Shown here: positions 1-8,005 of the stretch, piece by piece
Position numbering within the stretch: the first letter of the stretch is position 1
How the letters are laid out: every line of letters begins with the position of its first letter
DNA from: an uncultured Propionivibrio sp.
Lineage (GTDB): Bacteria; Pseudomonadota; Gammaproteobacteria; Burkholderiales; Rhodocyclaceae
Reading direction: 5' to 3'
NCBI GenBank assembly: GCA_938040985.1
Contig: CALHZD010000003.1
Span: forward strand, 1 to 19,217
DNA length: 19,217 nt
Position numbers and translations under genes: made by a program
The notes under the pieces: model-generated
The model's database searches: none
What the model was told of the DNA's origin: nothing
The model's input: the letters and a program-made list of their open reading frames with translations, nothing else

Positions 1-94
1 GCCGGTCACCTTTTTATTTGCATCCGGCTTGCGTAGAATTCTTCTTTCCCTGCATCCTGATGTTTTTCCTCTCACGATCACCAGGAATCCGACC

Positions 95-991
95 ATGACC
101 ACTACCACGACTGCGACCGCCCCCATCCCCGCCCAGAAAGCCGAAATCCTCGCCGAAGCGCTACCCTATATCCGGCGCTTCCACGGCAAGACCATCGTCG
201 TCAAATTCGGCGGCAACGCCATGATCGACGAACGGCTCAAGCAAAGCTTCGCGCACGACGTGGTGCTGCTCAAGCTGGTCGGCATCAACATCGTCGTCAT
301 TCACGGCGGTGGTCCGCAGATCGAAAATCTGCTCACGCGCATCGGCAAAAAAGGCGAATTCATCCAGGGCATGCGGGTGACCGATGCCGAAACGATGGAA
401 ATCGTCGAAATGGTGCTTGGCGGCCAGGTTAACAAGGATGTCGTCAATCTTATCAACCAGGCAGGCGGCAAGGCGGTCGGCCTGACGGGCAAAGACGCCG
501 CCTTCATCCGGGCGAAAAAACTGATGCTGCCCAACAAGGACAACCCGCAGGAGGCCATCGACCTCGGCATGGTCGGTGACATTACCGCTATCGACCCCGC
601 GCTGATCGCCCACTTGCAGGCCGCCGCCTTCATTCCGGTCATCGCCTCAATCGGCGTCGGCGAGCAAGGCGAAACCTACAATATCAACGCCGACGTCATC
701 GCCGGAAAAATTGCCGAAGCGCTTGGCGCAGAAAAACTCATCCTGCTCACCAATACGCCCGGCGTGCTCGACAAGGAGGGCCGGCTCATCACCGGCGTAA
801 CGCCGGCGCAAATCGACGCCATGGTTGCGGACGGCACGCTGTCCGGCGGGATGCTACCCAAAATTTCCTCGGCGCTGGAAGCGGCGCAGAACGGCGTCAA
901 GCGCGTGCATATCATCGACGGCCGCGTCGAACATGCACTTTTGCTGGAGATTTTTACTAACCAAGGGATCGGCACGCTCATTAAATCGTAG
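95..991 (+). CDS. argB: Acetylglutamate kinase (arginine biosynthesis)
   Basis: The product is N-acetyl-L-glutamate kinase, which phosphorylates N-acetylglutamate in the second step of cytosolic arginine synthesis. The 298-residue length is normal. Amino-acid-kinase motifs are in order: KFGGNAM (37-43, phosphate-binding Lys37), HGGGPQ (70-75), RVTD (94-97), NINAD (196-200) and GGMLPK (251-256). An extra N-terminal helix (about 15-30) and the C-terminal IDGRVEHALLLEIFTNQG stretch are features of the hexameric, arginine-inhibited subgroup, so feedback inhibition is inferred. The frame stays open upstream to 29, but the ATG at 95 is chosen because AGGA lies 8 bases before it and the family's N-terminal helix begins soon after. 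No other arg gene is visible, and no terminator is evident downstream. Confidence 0.97.
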   Translation: MTTTTTATAPIPAQKAEILAEALPYIRRFHGKTIVVKFGGNAMIDERLKQSFAHDVVLLKLVGINIVVIHGGGPQIENLLTRIGKKGEFIQGMRVTDAETMEIVEMVLGGQVNKDVVNLINQAGGKAVGLTGKDAAFIRAKKLMLPNKDNPQEAIDLGMVGDITAIDPALIAHLQAAAFIPVIASIGVGEQGETYNINADVIAGKIAEALGAEKLILLTNTPGVLDKEGRLITGVTPAQIDAMVADGTLSGGMLPKISSALEAAQNGVKRVHIIDGRVEHALLLEIFTNQGIGTLIKS

Positions 992-1011
992 TAGGCCAGG
1001 CAACGCACGCT

Positions 1012-1049
1012 ATAGGCGCCCAATAACTTTCTCATAGCCGCCCAATAAC
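1012..1049. repeat. Two 16-bp direct repeats, 22 bp apart
   Basis: ATAGGCGCCCAATAAC (1012-1027) and ATAGCCGCCCAATAAC (1034-1049) differ at one base. They lie in the 247-bp gap between argB and the nuclease gene. The spacing is about two helical turns, which would suit a protein bound on one face of the DNA, but a chance local duplication is equally possible. No promoter elements stand out beside them. Confidence 0.6.
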
Positions 1050-1238
1050 CACCCGACAAGCGCCCGCATCGCGTGACCCATTTTGTATAACGATTACGCC
1101 GCCATCGCCGTCGAAGACACGCCGAATGCCGCTGAACCCTCCGATATCTCCATCTCCGGAGGTTTGTAGTGCGGCTAGCATAGCGGGTGTTGCAATACAT
1201 AAGCGCATAGGCGCCGGGAGGTACTGTCGCGTCCGATC

Positions 1239-1862
1239 TTGACCGCAAAGAAGATGATGATACCGAGCCATTTCTTGCGCGCCTTTTTTCTGCTGCCGCT
1301 GCTGGCTGTGCTTGTCCTGATCTTCGTGCCGGCGGCACATGCCGCCTCCATCGCACGGACCACATCGCCCCCGGACGCTGACCATTACGTTGTCAGCTAT
1401 GTAGTCGATGGCGACTCGCTTTGGGTACGCGCGGCCGGCAGCGCCCGAAACGTCGATGGCGCCCGTACCGCCCGGCGCGGCAAAGGATGCAGTCGACGCT
1501 TGCGCTTACGCCTGCGGGGCATTGACGCACCCGAACTATGTCAGCAGCACGGTACGCAAGCCCGTGATGCGCTGCGCGCACTGGCGCCAACCGGCCAGCA
1601 CGTGCGCGTCACCATTTACGCCCGCGACCGTTATGGCCGCGCCATTGCCGATGTTATTCTGCTGCCCGACGGCATCAACCTTGCGCGCCACATGGTCGCC
1701 CAAGGCTGGGCGTGGGACGATGGCGGGCGAAAACGCCGCGGCCTCTACACGCAGGAACACCGGCAGGCCGTGCAGGCGCGGCGCGGCCTGTTCGCCCATG
1801 AAGGCGCCGAGCGCCCGGCTGATTTCCGCCGTCGCTACGGGCCGTGCCATACGGGCGGCTAG
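1239..1862 (+). CDS. Secreted staphylococcal-nuclease-like protein (thermonuclease family)
   Basis: The protein has an SNase (OB-fold) domain predicted to cleave DNA or RNA outside the cytoplasm. Residues 1-36 form a signal peptide with a long hydrophobic stretch (about 16-31) and a likely AHA-A cleavage site near residue 35. Catalytic residues match staphylococcal nuclease: VVDGDS (55-60), RLRGIDAPE (91-99; Arg91, Asp96 and Glu99 correspond to Arg35, Asp40 and Glu43) and RDRYGR (129-134; Arg134 corresponds to Arg87). About 23 residues, rich in Arg, separate the first strands from the RLRG motif (65-87), which is longer than usual. The start is uncertain: TTG at 1239 has GGGAGG 17 bases upstream, while ATG at 1254 or 1257 in the same frame follows AAAGAAG. 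All give a working signal peptide. It is probably co-transcribed with the methyltransferase 69 bp downstream. Confidence 0.88.
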   Translation: MTAKKMMIPSHFLRAFFLLPLLAVLVLIFVPAAHAASIARTTSPPDADHYVVSYVVDGDSLWVRAAGSARNVDGARTARRGKGCSRRLRLRLRGIDAPELCQQHGTQARDALRALAPTGQHVRVTIYARDRYGRAIADVILLPDGINLARHMVAQGWAWDDGGRKRRGLYTQEHRQAVQARRGLFAHEGAERPADFRRRYGPCHTGG

Positions 1863-1931
1863 GGGGCTGATCCACCATTCTCCACGCACAAAATATTTCC
1901 TCATACCTCTCACCGTTCGCAGGAAATCGCC

Positions 1932-2786
1932 ATGCCATCGACCCTTCAGCCGACCCTCGCCGACGTGCCTGAAACCACTTTGTGGACGCTGTACAACCGT
2001 GCCAACGAGGCCGCTCGTTCCGACGGCTGCCTCCGCGACCCGAAATGCTTGGAGATCTATCACGCCCTCAGTTACGACTACGCCCGCCGCTTCGGCAAAG
2101 CAGAACCTTCGCACGGTATCCGTTCACAACTATTCGACGACAAGTTGCGCACATTCCTTGCCCGGCATCCCGACGGCGTCATCGTCAATCTGGGCGAAGG
2201 GTTGGAGACGCAGCGTTTTCGCATTGATGCGCCGCAGGCGTTATGGATCAGTGTGGATCTGCCTCAATCCATCGCCCTGCGCGAGCGTTTCATTGCGCCC
2301 GATGCGCAGCACCGGCACATTGCCGCCAGCGCGCTGGATACCGCTGCATGGTTCGACGCCGTGCCGCTTGGTCGCGCCGTGTTCGTCACCGCACAGGGGC
2401 TGATGATGTATTTCCGCGAAGATGAGGTTGCCGCGCTCGTCAAGGCAATGGCAAGGCGTTTTCCCGGTGGGTATTTCATGTTCGACCACATTTGCCCACG
2501 CCTATCACAGCGCACATTGAGCCATCGCGGCTGGATGAAAACGCCGCACTACCGCGCTCCGCCCATGCCCTGGGGCGTGCGCCGCGACAGACTGCAACCC
2601 TTGATCTCGCGCTGGCTGGGCCGGCAAGTGGCCGTACACAACGTCACCTTCATGTTTCCGCGCGGACCGCTGCGTTGGCTGGTGCCATTGCTGGAAAAAA
2701 CGCCGATCGCCAATCACCTGCCCGGCGGCGTCTGCTGGCTGCAATTTCCACCCGTCCCACCAATGGGCACACAAAAGGCGCAATGA
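1932..2786 (+). CDS. Class I SAM-dependent methyltransferase, LCM/TcmP-like
   Basis: This 284-residue protein resembles the leucine carboxyl methyltransferase / TcmP O-methyltransferase family. Visible features are the N-terminal helical Y-x-ARRFG stretch (50-55), the SAM loop VNLGEGLETQRFR (85-97), an acidic residue after strand 2 in SVDLP (107-111) and a family-type FVTAQGLMMYF segment (151-161), where most relatives have AEG rather than TAQG. FDH follows at 184-186. The substrate cannot be told from sequence; bacterial members methylate carboxyl or hydroxyl groups of small molecules, and many are uncharacterised. The start has AGGAAA 5 bases upstream. It ends 64 bp before the convergent hemB stop, and no clear terminator was seen between them. 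Confidence 0.85.
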   Translation: MPSTLQPTLADVPETTLWTLYNRANEAARSDGCLRDPKCLEIYHALSYDYARRFGKAEPSHGIRSQLFDDKLRTFLARHPDGVIVNLGEGLETQRFRIDAPQALWISVDLPQSIALRERFIAPDAQHRHIAASALDTAAWFDAVPLGRAVFVTAQGLMMYFREDEVAALVKAMARRFPGGYFMFDHICPRLSQRTLSHRGWMKTPHYRAPPMPWGVRRDRLQPLISRWLGRQVAVHNVTFMFPRGPLRWLVPLLEKTPIANHLPGGVCWLQFPPVPPMGTQKAQ

Positions 2787-2850
2787 CGAAATGCCACCCG
2801 CGCGGTTGTCGTGGGGGCGTGGAGTAACGAGCTAGACAATCGCCACGGAA

Positions 2851-3870
2851 TCAGCTCATTTTCCCGACCAGCCGCTCCGCAGCGTCGAGCGCAAAGTAGG
2901 TCAAGATGCCGTCGGCGCCGGCGCGCTTGAAAGCAAGCAGCGCTTCCATCATGCAAGACGCTTCGTCCAGCCAGCCGTTCTGCGCCGCCGCCCTCAGCAT
3001 GGCGTATTCGCCGCTGACCTGGTAGGCGTAGATCGGTACAGCGAATGTATCCTTGACGCGGCGCACGATATCCAGATACGGCATCCCCGGCTTGACCATG
3101 ATCATGTCCGCCCCCTCGGCCAGGTCGAGCGCGACTTCGCGTAAGGCTTCATCGCCATTGGCCGGATCCATCTGGTAGGTCTGTTTGCCGCCTTTGCCCA
3201 GATTACCCGCCGAGCCGACGGCATCGCGGAATGGACCGTAGAACCCCGATGCATATTTGGCGGAATAGGCCAGAATGCGCACATGAATCTGCCGTGCAGC
3301 GTCAAGCGCGGCGCGGATATGGCCGATGCGCCCGTCCATCATATCCGACGGAGCCACCACGTCCGCTCCAGCCTGTGCATGAACCAGCGCCTGTTTGGCG
3401 AGCGCTTCCAGCGTCTCATCATTGAGCACATAAGCGCGCGGATCATCGGCGCAAATCAGGCCGTCCTGGCCGTGACTGGTGTATGGATCGAGCGCCACAT
3501 CGGTCATCACGCCCAGATCCGGAAATTCGCGCTTGAGTGCGGAAACAGCGCGCGGGGCCAGACCGTCCGGATTCCAAGCTTCCTCCGCCCCCGGCGTTTT
3601 CAGCTCGGCGCCAATCACCGGAAAGAGCGCCAGCGCGGGAATACCCAGCCGCGCGGCCTTTTCTGCGGTGCGCAGCAATACGTCGATGCTTTGCCGCTCA
3701 ACGCCCGGCATCGAAGCCACCGGCTCGCGGCGATTTGCGCCGTCAAGGACAAAAACCGGGTAAATCAGGTCGTTGACCGTCAATACCGATTCGCGCATCA
3801 GACGGCGGGAAAAATCATCCCGGCGCATCCGGCGCATACGGGTCGTAGGAAAAACTGCCTGGTAGTTCAT
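2851..3870 (-). CDS. hemB: Delta-aminolevulinic acid dehydratase (porphobilinogen synthase)
   Basis: HemB condenses two 5-aminolevulinate molecules into porphobilinogen, the first common step of haem, sirohaem and B12 synthesis. At 339 residues it is full length. The two active-site lysines lie in YSAKYASGFYGPF (Lys205) and MIMVKPGMPY (Lys260, the Schiff-base residue). The metal region reads TDVALDPYTSHGQDG (123-137), with Asp instead of the zinc-binding cysteines of the E. coli enzyme. This marks the Mg-dependent, Pseudomonas-like class (family knowledge applied to what is seen). The frame is open to 4032, but the ATG at 3870 is chosen because AAGGA lies 10 bases upstream and MNYQAVFPTTRMRR is a normal HemB N-terminus. 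It lies 79 bp downstream of engB on the same strand, so the two may share a transcript. Confidence 0.97.
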   Translation of the reverse strand: MNYQAVFPTTRMRRMRRDDFSRRLMRESVLTVNDLIYPVFVLDGANRREPVASMPGVERQSIDVLLRTAEKAARLGIPALALFPVIGAELKTPGAEEAWNPDGLAPRAVSALKREFPDLGVMTDVALDPYTSHGQDGLICADDPRAYVLNDETLEALAKQALVHAQAGADVVAPSDMMDGRIGHIRAALDAARQIHVRILAYSAKYASGFYGPFRDAVGSAGNLGKGGKQTYQMDPANGDEALREVALDLAEGADMIMVKPGMPYLDIVRRVKDTFAVPIYAYQVSGEYAMLRAAAQNGWLDEASCMMEALLAFKRAGADGILTYFALDAAERLVGKMS

Positions 3871-3949
3871 GGTGATTCCATCCTTCAAAAATTCGGGGAA
3901 TGATTTTTTAGCATCTTTCAATGCCGCCCGATGCTCCCCGTCGCGTGTC

Positions 3950-4708
3950 TTATCCGTCGGCGCCCGCTTTTCCGCCTGCCCGACTAGCCGCCTCTTTCCC
4001 CGTCTTTCCCGCCGTGCGCGCACTCCAGCCAATGGCGCGGCGATTTTTCACGCGCGCAACTTTGCCCGGCTTGGCCAGCGGCGGTGCGGGCGATGTGTCC
4101 CCGGCAGCGTCAACGTCCATGTTCAGCCAGCGGCCGAGCACCGCTTCCGCTTCGTCAATCCCCGTCCGTTTAAGGCTGGAGAAAAGCTGGACGGAGCATT
4201 GCGCGCCGGTTCTGCCCACGGCGTCCCGCACCGTGCGCAGCGCATTCGCCTGCGCCTGCCGCGTCAGCTTGTCGGCCTTGGAGAGCAGAATATGCACGGG
4301 CTTGCCGGTCGGCGCGAACCATTCGAGCATATGCCGATCCAGCTCAGCGAGCGGGTGCCGACTATCCATGACCAGCACCAGACCGGCGAGCGGTGCACGG
4401 TAGCGCAGATACGGCGCCAGCAGCCCTTCCCACTGACCGCGGATTTCCTCCGGCGTGCGTGCAAAGCCGTAGCCGGGCAGGTCGACAAAGTATCTCCCAT
4501 CCGACAAGGCAAAAAAGTTCAGATGCTGCGTCCGCCCCGGCGTTTTGGAAACGAAGGCCAGGCGTGTATGGTCGGCCAGCGTGTTGATTACGGAAGATTT
4601 GCCGACGTTCGAGCGGCCGGCAAAGGCCACTTCGCGCACGGCGTCGCCCGGTAAGTCGCGCAAATCGGCAACCGTCTGGAAAAATACGGCCTGGCGGAAA
4701 ATGGGCAT
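3950..4708 (-). CDS. engB: Ribosome-biogenesis GTPase EngB (YsxC/YihA)
   Basis: EngB is an essential TrmE-Era-type GTPase that helps assemble the 50S subunit. All G motifs are present in this 252-residue protein: GRSNVGKSS (31-39, P-loop), TPGRTQ (56-61, G2/switch I), DLPGYG (76-81, G3), SKADK (143-147, G4) and SSLK (177-180, G5). It is longer than the usual 200-220 residues because of a basic, Ala/Gly/Lys-rich tail (about 205-252) that is probably disordered and could contact RNA. The ATG at 4708 gives the typical MPIFRQAVFF start; the frame extends further upstream but runs into the -10 box. The Shine-Dalgarno is weak. The first gene of a probable engB-hemB unit. Confidence 0.95.
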   Translation of the reverse strand: MPIFRQAVFFQTVADLRDLPGDAVREVAFAGRSNVGKSSVINTLADHTRLAFVSKTPGRTQHLNFFALSDGRYFVDLPGYGFARTPEEIRGQWEGLLAPYLRYRAPLAGLVLVMDSRHPLAELDRHMLEWFAPTGKPVHILLSKADKLTRQAQANALRTVRDAVGRTGAQCSVQLFSSLKRTGIDEAEAVLGRWLNMDVDAAGDTSPAPPLAKPGKVARVKNRRAIGWSARTAGKTGKEAASRAGGKAGADG

Positions 4709-4742
4709 GGATAAACGTAAAAGCTCAAAACGAACGAGGCAT

Positions 4743-4748
4743 ATTATA
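4743..4748 (-). promoter_or_regulatory. Consensus -10 box upstream of engB
   Basis: The minus strand reads CTATAATATGCC, giving a perfect TATAAT 35 bases before the engB ATG and a leader of roughly 28 nt. No good -35 is seen at 16-18 bp, so activity may depend on an activator or on the -10 region. It also argues against engB starting further upstream. Confidence 0.5.
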
Positions 4749-4805
4749 GAGTACCGCCTTGGCAACACGCCGACAGCGCCCACATCGGCGCGTCCAAAGC
4801 CCCAC

Positions 4806-4838
4806 GGAAAAAGAGCAGGCCATGCGCGGCTGCTCTTT
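4806..4838 (-). terminator. Rho-independent terminator after gpmI
   Basis: AAAGAGCAG (4810-4818) and CTGCTCTTT (4830-4838) form a perfect 9-bp stem with an 11-base loop. Read on the minus strand the stem runs into a T5 tract. It lies 110 bp downstream of the gpmI stop and upstream of the engB -10 box, separating the two units. Confidence 0.75.
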
Positions 4839-4947
4839 CCATGTTCGCCGCCCTTCCCGCACCTTGTTCCCCCTTTCCGGCAGCGCCGGGCGAAATGGAC
4901 ATCAGGCGCCGGGGCAACGCGACGGCGTGGTGCGCGCTGCGCTGCGT

Positions 4948-6585
4948 TTACTTGACGGTCAGCAGACTTTCATCCCACTTGGCATGTTTTTCCAAGCCGA
5001 GCAGGTTGGCGATCGTCGCCGCGATGTTCGACAGGCCGGCATTGGGCAGCTGACGCAGGCCGAGCCTGCCGCCCGTCACGTTGTCGTACAGAATAAACGG
5101 CACCGGGTTGAGCGTATGCGCCGTTTTAGCCTTAAAACTGCCGTCCTTGTGCCGCATGGGTTCCTTGGTCTTTTTGTCCGTTTCATACATTTCGTCGGCA
5201 TTACCATGATCGGCCGTCACCAGCGCCACGCCGCCCATGGCATCGACTACCGGCAGAATGCGCGACAGCGCCAGATCGACCGCCTCGACCGCCATTGTCG
5301 CCGCGCGGAAATTCCCCGTATGACCGACCATGTCGCCATTGGCGAAATTACAGCGCAAGGCCCGGTACTTGCCACTGCGCAGGGCGTCGATCAACGCATC
5401 GGCGATTTCGGCCGACTTCATCCACGGCCGCTGCTCAAACGGAACGCGGTCGCTCGGCACCTCCAGATAGGTTTCGCCCGCGAATTTGCCGGAGCGGTTG
5501 CCATTCCAGAAATAGGTCACATGACCGAATTTCTGCGTTTCCGAGCAGGCGAACTGCGTAATGCCGCTCTTGGAAAACCATTCGCCCATGGTGTCCTGGA
5601 TGGCGGGCGGATCGACCAGGAAGCGCTTGGGCAGTTTCAGGTCGCCGTCGTATTGCAGCATGCCCGCATAAGTCACTTTGGGCATACGCTTGCGGTCGAA
5701 TTTGTCGAAATCGGTTTCCTCAAAAGCGCGCGTAATTTCAATCGCACGGTCACCGCGGAAGTTGTAGAAAACCACGGCATCGCCATCGACGATCGGCCCC
5801 ACCGGCTTGCCGTCCCGGGCGATGACGAAAGCCGGCAAATCCTGGTCGATGACGCCAGTGAACTCGGCGCGCAGGGCTTTGACCGCCTCGGCGGCGCTGG
5901 CGTACTGAGCCCCTTCGCCCAAAACATGCGTCTTCCAGCCTTCCTCAACCATATGCCAGTTGGCATCGTAGCGATCCATCGTAATCTTCATGCGGCCGCC
6001 GCCGGAGGCAATCTGCACGTCGAAATCGTCGCTGCGCAGCTCGCTGAGGAAAGCCTCGAAGGGTTCGATGTAATCGAGCGCGCTGGTTTCCGGCACATCA
6101 CGCCCGTCGAGCAGTATGTGCACACGCACGGCCTTGATGCCTTCCTGTTTGGCGCGCACGATCATGGCCTTGAGGTGGTCGATATGGCTATGCACGTTAC
6201 CGTCGGAAAACAGGCCGATGAAATGGATGCAACCGCTGCCCGCCTTGGCGCCGGCGATGATCTGCTTCCATGCTTCTCCCTGCCAGATGGCGCCGGAAGC
6301 AATGGCGTTGGCAACCAGCGAAGCACCCTGGTTATACACCTGTCCCGCGCCAATGGCATTGTGCCCAACTTCGGAATTGCCCATATCCTCGTCGGACGGC
6401 ATCCCCACCGCCGTCCCGTGCGCACGCAACTGGATGTGCGGATAATCCGCGAACAAACGATCGAGCGTCGGCTTGCGCGCGGCGGCAATGGCATTGCCGA
6501 CTTCAGACTTGGACAGGCCATAACCATCCATGACGATTGTAAGTACCGGCCTTACGCCAGCGAAGGCAGCGAATTTCTTCAACAT
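4948..6585 (-). CDS. gpmI: 2,3-bisphosphoglycerate-independent phosphoglycerate mutase
   Basis: The enzyme interconverts 3- and 2-phosphoglycerate in glycolysis and gluconeogenesis using two metal ions and a phosphoserine. Phosphatase-domain residues are Asp20 (VMDGYG), Ser71 (MGNSEVGHN, the phosphorylated serine), Asp418 and His422 (NGDMVGHTG), Asp459 and His460 (TADHGNAD) and His490 (TAHTLNPVP). The inserted mutase domain carries SDGNVHSH (His132) and DGRDVP (160-165). At 545 residues, and with MPSDEDMGNSEVGHNAIGAG at 62-81, it resembles the longer plant/kinetoplastid-like branch rather than the ~514-residue E. coli type. AGGAAA lies 7 bases before the ATG. It is monocistronic: bioB is 403 bp upstream and a terminator follows. 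Confidence 0.96.
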   Translation of the reverse strand: MLKKFAAFAGVRPVLTIVMDGYGLSKSEVGNAIAAARKPTLDRLFADYPHIQLRAHGTAVGMPSDEDMGNSEVGHNAIGAGQVYNQGASLVANAIASGAIWQGEAWKQIIAGAKAGSGCIHFIGLFSDGNVHSHIDHLKAMIVRAKQEGIKAVRVHILLDGRDVPETSALDYIEPFEAFLSELRSDDFDVQIASGGGRMKITMDRYDANWHMVEEGWKTHVLGEGAQYASAAEAVKALRAEFTGVIDQDLPAFVIARDGKPVGPIVDGDAVVFYNFRGDRAIEITRAFEETDFDKFDRKRMPKVTYAGMLQYDGDLKLPKRFLVDPPAIQDTMGEWFSKSGITQFACSETQKFGHVTYFWNGNRSGKFAGETYLEVPSDRVPFEQRPWMKSAEIADALIDALRSGKYRALRCNFANGDMVGHTGNFRAATMAVEAVDLALSRILPVVDAMGGVALVTADHGNADEMYETDKKTKEPMRHKDGSFKAKTAHTLNPVPFILYDNVTGGRLGLRQLPNAGLSNIAATIANLLGLEKHAKWDESLLTVK

Positions 6586-6988
6586 GACGATTTCCTGTAG
6601 TGAGATGTGTTATCAAAAAAATATCGTATGTGATGATAGCAGCTTCAGCGTACACCGGGCGAAGCCGGAAAATGGAATCGACCTAAAGAATCCGTTTGAA
6701 CATGCCTGAATACACCTCAAAAAATAGACAAGAATGCGTTCGCCACGTCACTGCGGCTATTTCCACAGCTCCCGAACAGCCAGACATGAGTAAAAATTAT
6801 GCCGCCCTCAGCGAGAGGTCTCGTCAGCAAAACGATACATCTATTCCTGACATCAAGACGCAGCCTATACCCTACTCGTCAGAACCGCCGCATATCGCAG
6901 TAAACCACGCCGCAGCAAAAAATACGCCGCACCTGACGGGCATTCCGCCCCGGTTGCGGCGCATCAACTTGAAATTGTTCAGGCAGAA
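6586..6988. other. Intergenic region between gpmI and bioB
   Basis: These 403 bp lie between two minus-strand genes, so they must hold the bioB terminator (listed separately) and the gpmI promoter. No convincing -35/-10 pair for gpmI was found, only loose -10 matches in the AT-rich stretch at 6610-6645. A plus-strand frame opens at ATG 6702 and runs into antisense bioB sequence. It has no good ribosome binding site and no recognisable motif, so it is not called as a gene. Confidence 0.5.
6917..6962 (-). terminator. Probable terminator after bioB
   Basis: On the minus strand GCCGCAACC pairs with GGTGCGGC (one bulged base), with a further GGGC/GCCC pairing inside the loop, and the structure ends in TATTTTTT. 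It starts about 30 bp past the bioB stop. The loop is longer than usual for an intrinsic terminator. Confidence 0.55.
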
Positions 6989-8005
6989 TCAGGCGAAAGT
7001 CAGCCCCAGCTTGGCAAACAGCGCGACATCGCGGTTAGTGCCATTATTGACCGTTGTCAGCAACTTGTCGCAGTAAAAGATCGAGTTGGCGCCGGCGAAG
7101 AAACACAGCGCCTGCATTTCCTCGGTCATCGATTCGCGCCCCGCCGACAAGCGGACGTAGCTCTTGGGCATGGTGATACGCGCGGCAGCGATCGTGCGTA
7201 CAAATTCAAAATTGTCGAGTTTTTCCGAAGCAGCCAGCGGCGTGCCGGGGATCGGCACAAGATTGTTGATAGGCACCGAATCTGGCGGCGGTTGAAGATT
7301 GGCGAGCTGGGCAACCATCGCCGCACGGTTGCGCCGCGATTCACCCATACCGAGGATACCGCCCGAGCACACTTTGATGCCCGCGTTGCGCACCATGGCG
7401 ATGGTATCCAGGCGGTCGGCATGCGTGTGCGAGGTAATCACGTTTGCGTAGAACTCGGCATCGGTATCCACGTTATGGTTGTAATAATCCAGTCCGGCCT
7501 CCTTGAGCTGCTCGGCCTGGCCTTCCTTGAGCATGCCGAGCGTCACGCAGGTTTCCATGCCGAGCGCCTTGACTTCGCGGATCATCTGAGTGACCACTTC
7601 CATCTGCTTTTCTTTGGGGCCGCGCCAGGCCGCGCCCATGCAAAAACGCGTCGCGCCGTTGGCCTTGGCCTGCTTGGCCGCTTCGACGACATCGCTCACT
7701 TCCATCAGCTTTTCGCGCTGGGTGCCGGTTTCCTTCTGATAGCGCGCCGACTGCGAGCAATAGCTGCAATCCTCGGAGCATCCTCCCGTCTTGATCGAAA
7801 TCAGCGCCGAACGCTGAATTTCATTCGGCGGGAAATTCTCGCGGTGCACGACGTGCGCCTTGAACAGCAGATCCATCAACGGCAGTTCATACAGCGCCTT
7901 GACCTGCGACACTGTCCAGCGTGCAGGCGCAGGTGTTGCGGCAGCAACGGGTTGTGCTGCGGGCGAGGGTACGGCGTTCAGCGGAAGAGAAGTCATATCG
8001 TTCAT
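6989..8005 (-). CDS. bioB: Biotin synthase (radical SAM)
   Basis: BioB inserts sulfur into dethiobiotin, the last step of biotin synthesis. The radical-SAM [4Fe-4S] motif is GGCSEDCSYC (Cys76, Cys80, Cys83). The [2Fe-2S] ligands correspond to Cys122 (FCMGAAWR), Cys153 (ETCVTLG), Cys213 (KVCSGG) and Arg285 (SYVRLSAGR). YNHNVDT (175-181) and the C-terminal FFAGANSIFYCDKLLTT are diagnostic. The 338-residue length includes an Ala/Pro-rich N-terminal extension of about 25 residues. The ATG at 8005 is chosen because AGGTG lies about 5 bases upstream; a second in-frame ATG lies at 7996. No bioA, bioD or bioF is nearby and no BirA-like operator was recognised. Confidence 0.97.
   Translation of the reverse strand: MNDMTSLPLNAVPSPAAQPVAAATPAPARWTVSQVKALYELPLMDLLFKAHVVHRENFPPNEIQRSALISIKTGGCSEDCSYCSQSARYQKETGTQREKLMEVSDVVEAAKQAKANGATRFCMGAAWRGPKEKQMEVVTQMIREVKALGMETCVTLGMLKEGQAEQLKEAGLDYYNHNVDTDAEFYANVITSHTHADRLDTIAMVRNAGIKVCSGGILGMGESRRNRAAMVAQLANLQPPPDSVPINNLVPIPGTPLAASEKLDNFEFVRTIAAARITMPKSYVRLSAGRESMTEEMQALCFFAGANSIFYCDKLLTTVNNGTNRDVALFAKLGLTFA

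Noticed and set aside
1408..2403. Plus-strand open frame of 331 codons crossing the nuclease and methyltransferase genes
   Set aside because: It overlaps two genes with clear family motifs in another frame, is low-complexity (Pro, Ala, Arg, Ser) and has no ribosome binding site.
4759..6600. Plus-strand open frame of 613 codons opposite gpmI
   Set aside because: It mirrors the gpmI coding frame almost exactly, is rich in Arg, Gly, His and Ala as expected for an antisense shadow in GC-rich DNA, and shows no domain; gpmI has all its catalytic motifs.
6702..7076. Plus-strand frame of about 125 codons in the gpmI-bioB gap
   Set aside because: The start has no good Shine-Dalgarno, the last 88 bp are antisense to bioB, it runs through the bioB terminator and no motif is recognisable. 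The Gln/Ser/Asn-rich composition is mildly protein-like, so it was considered.
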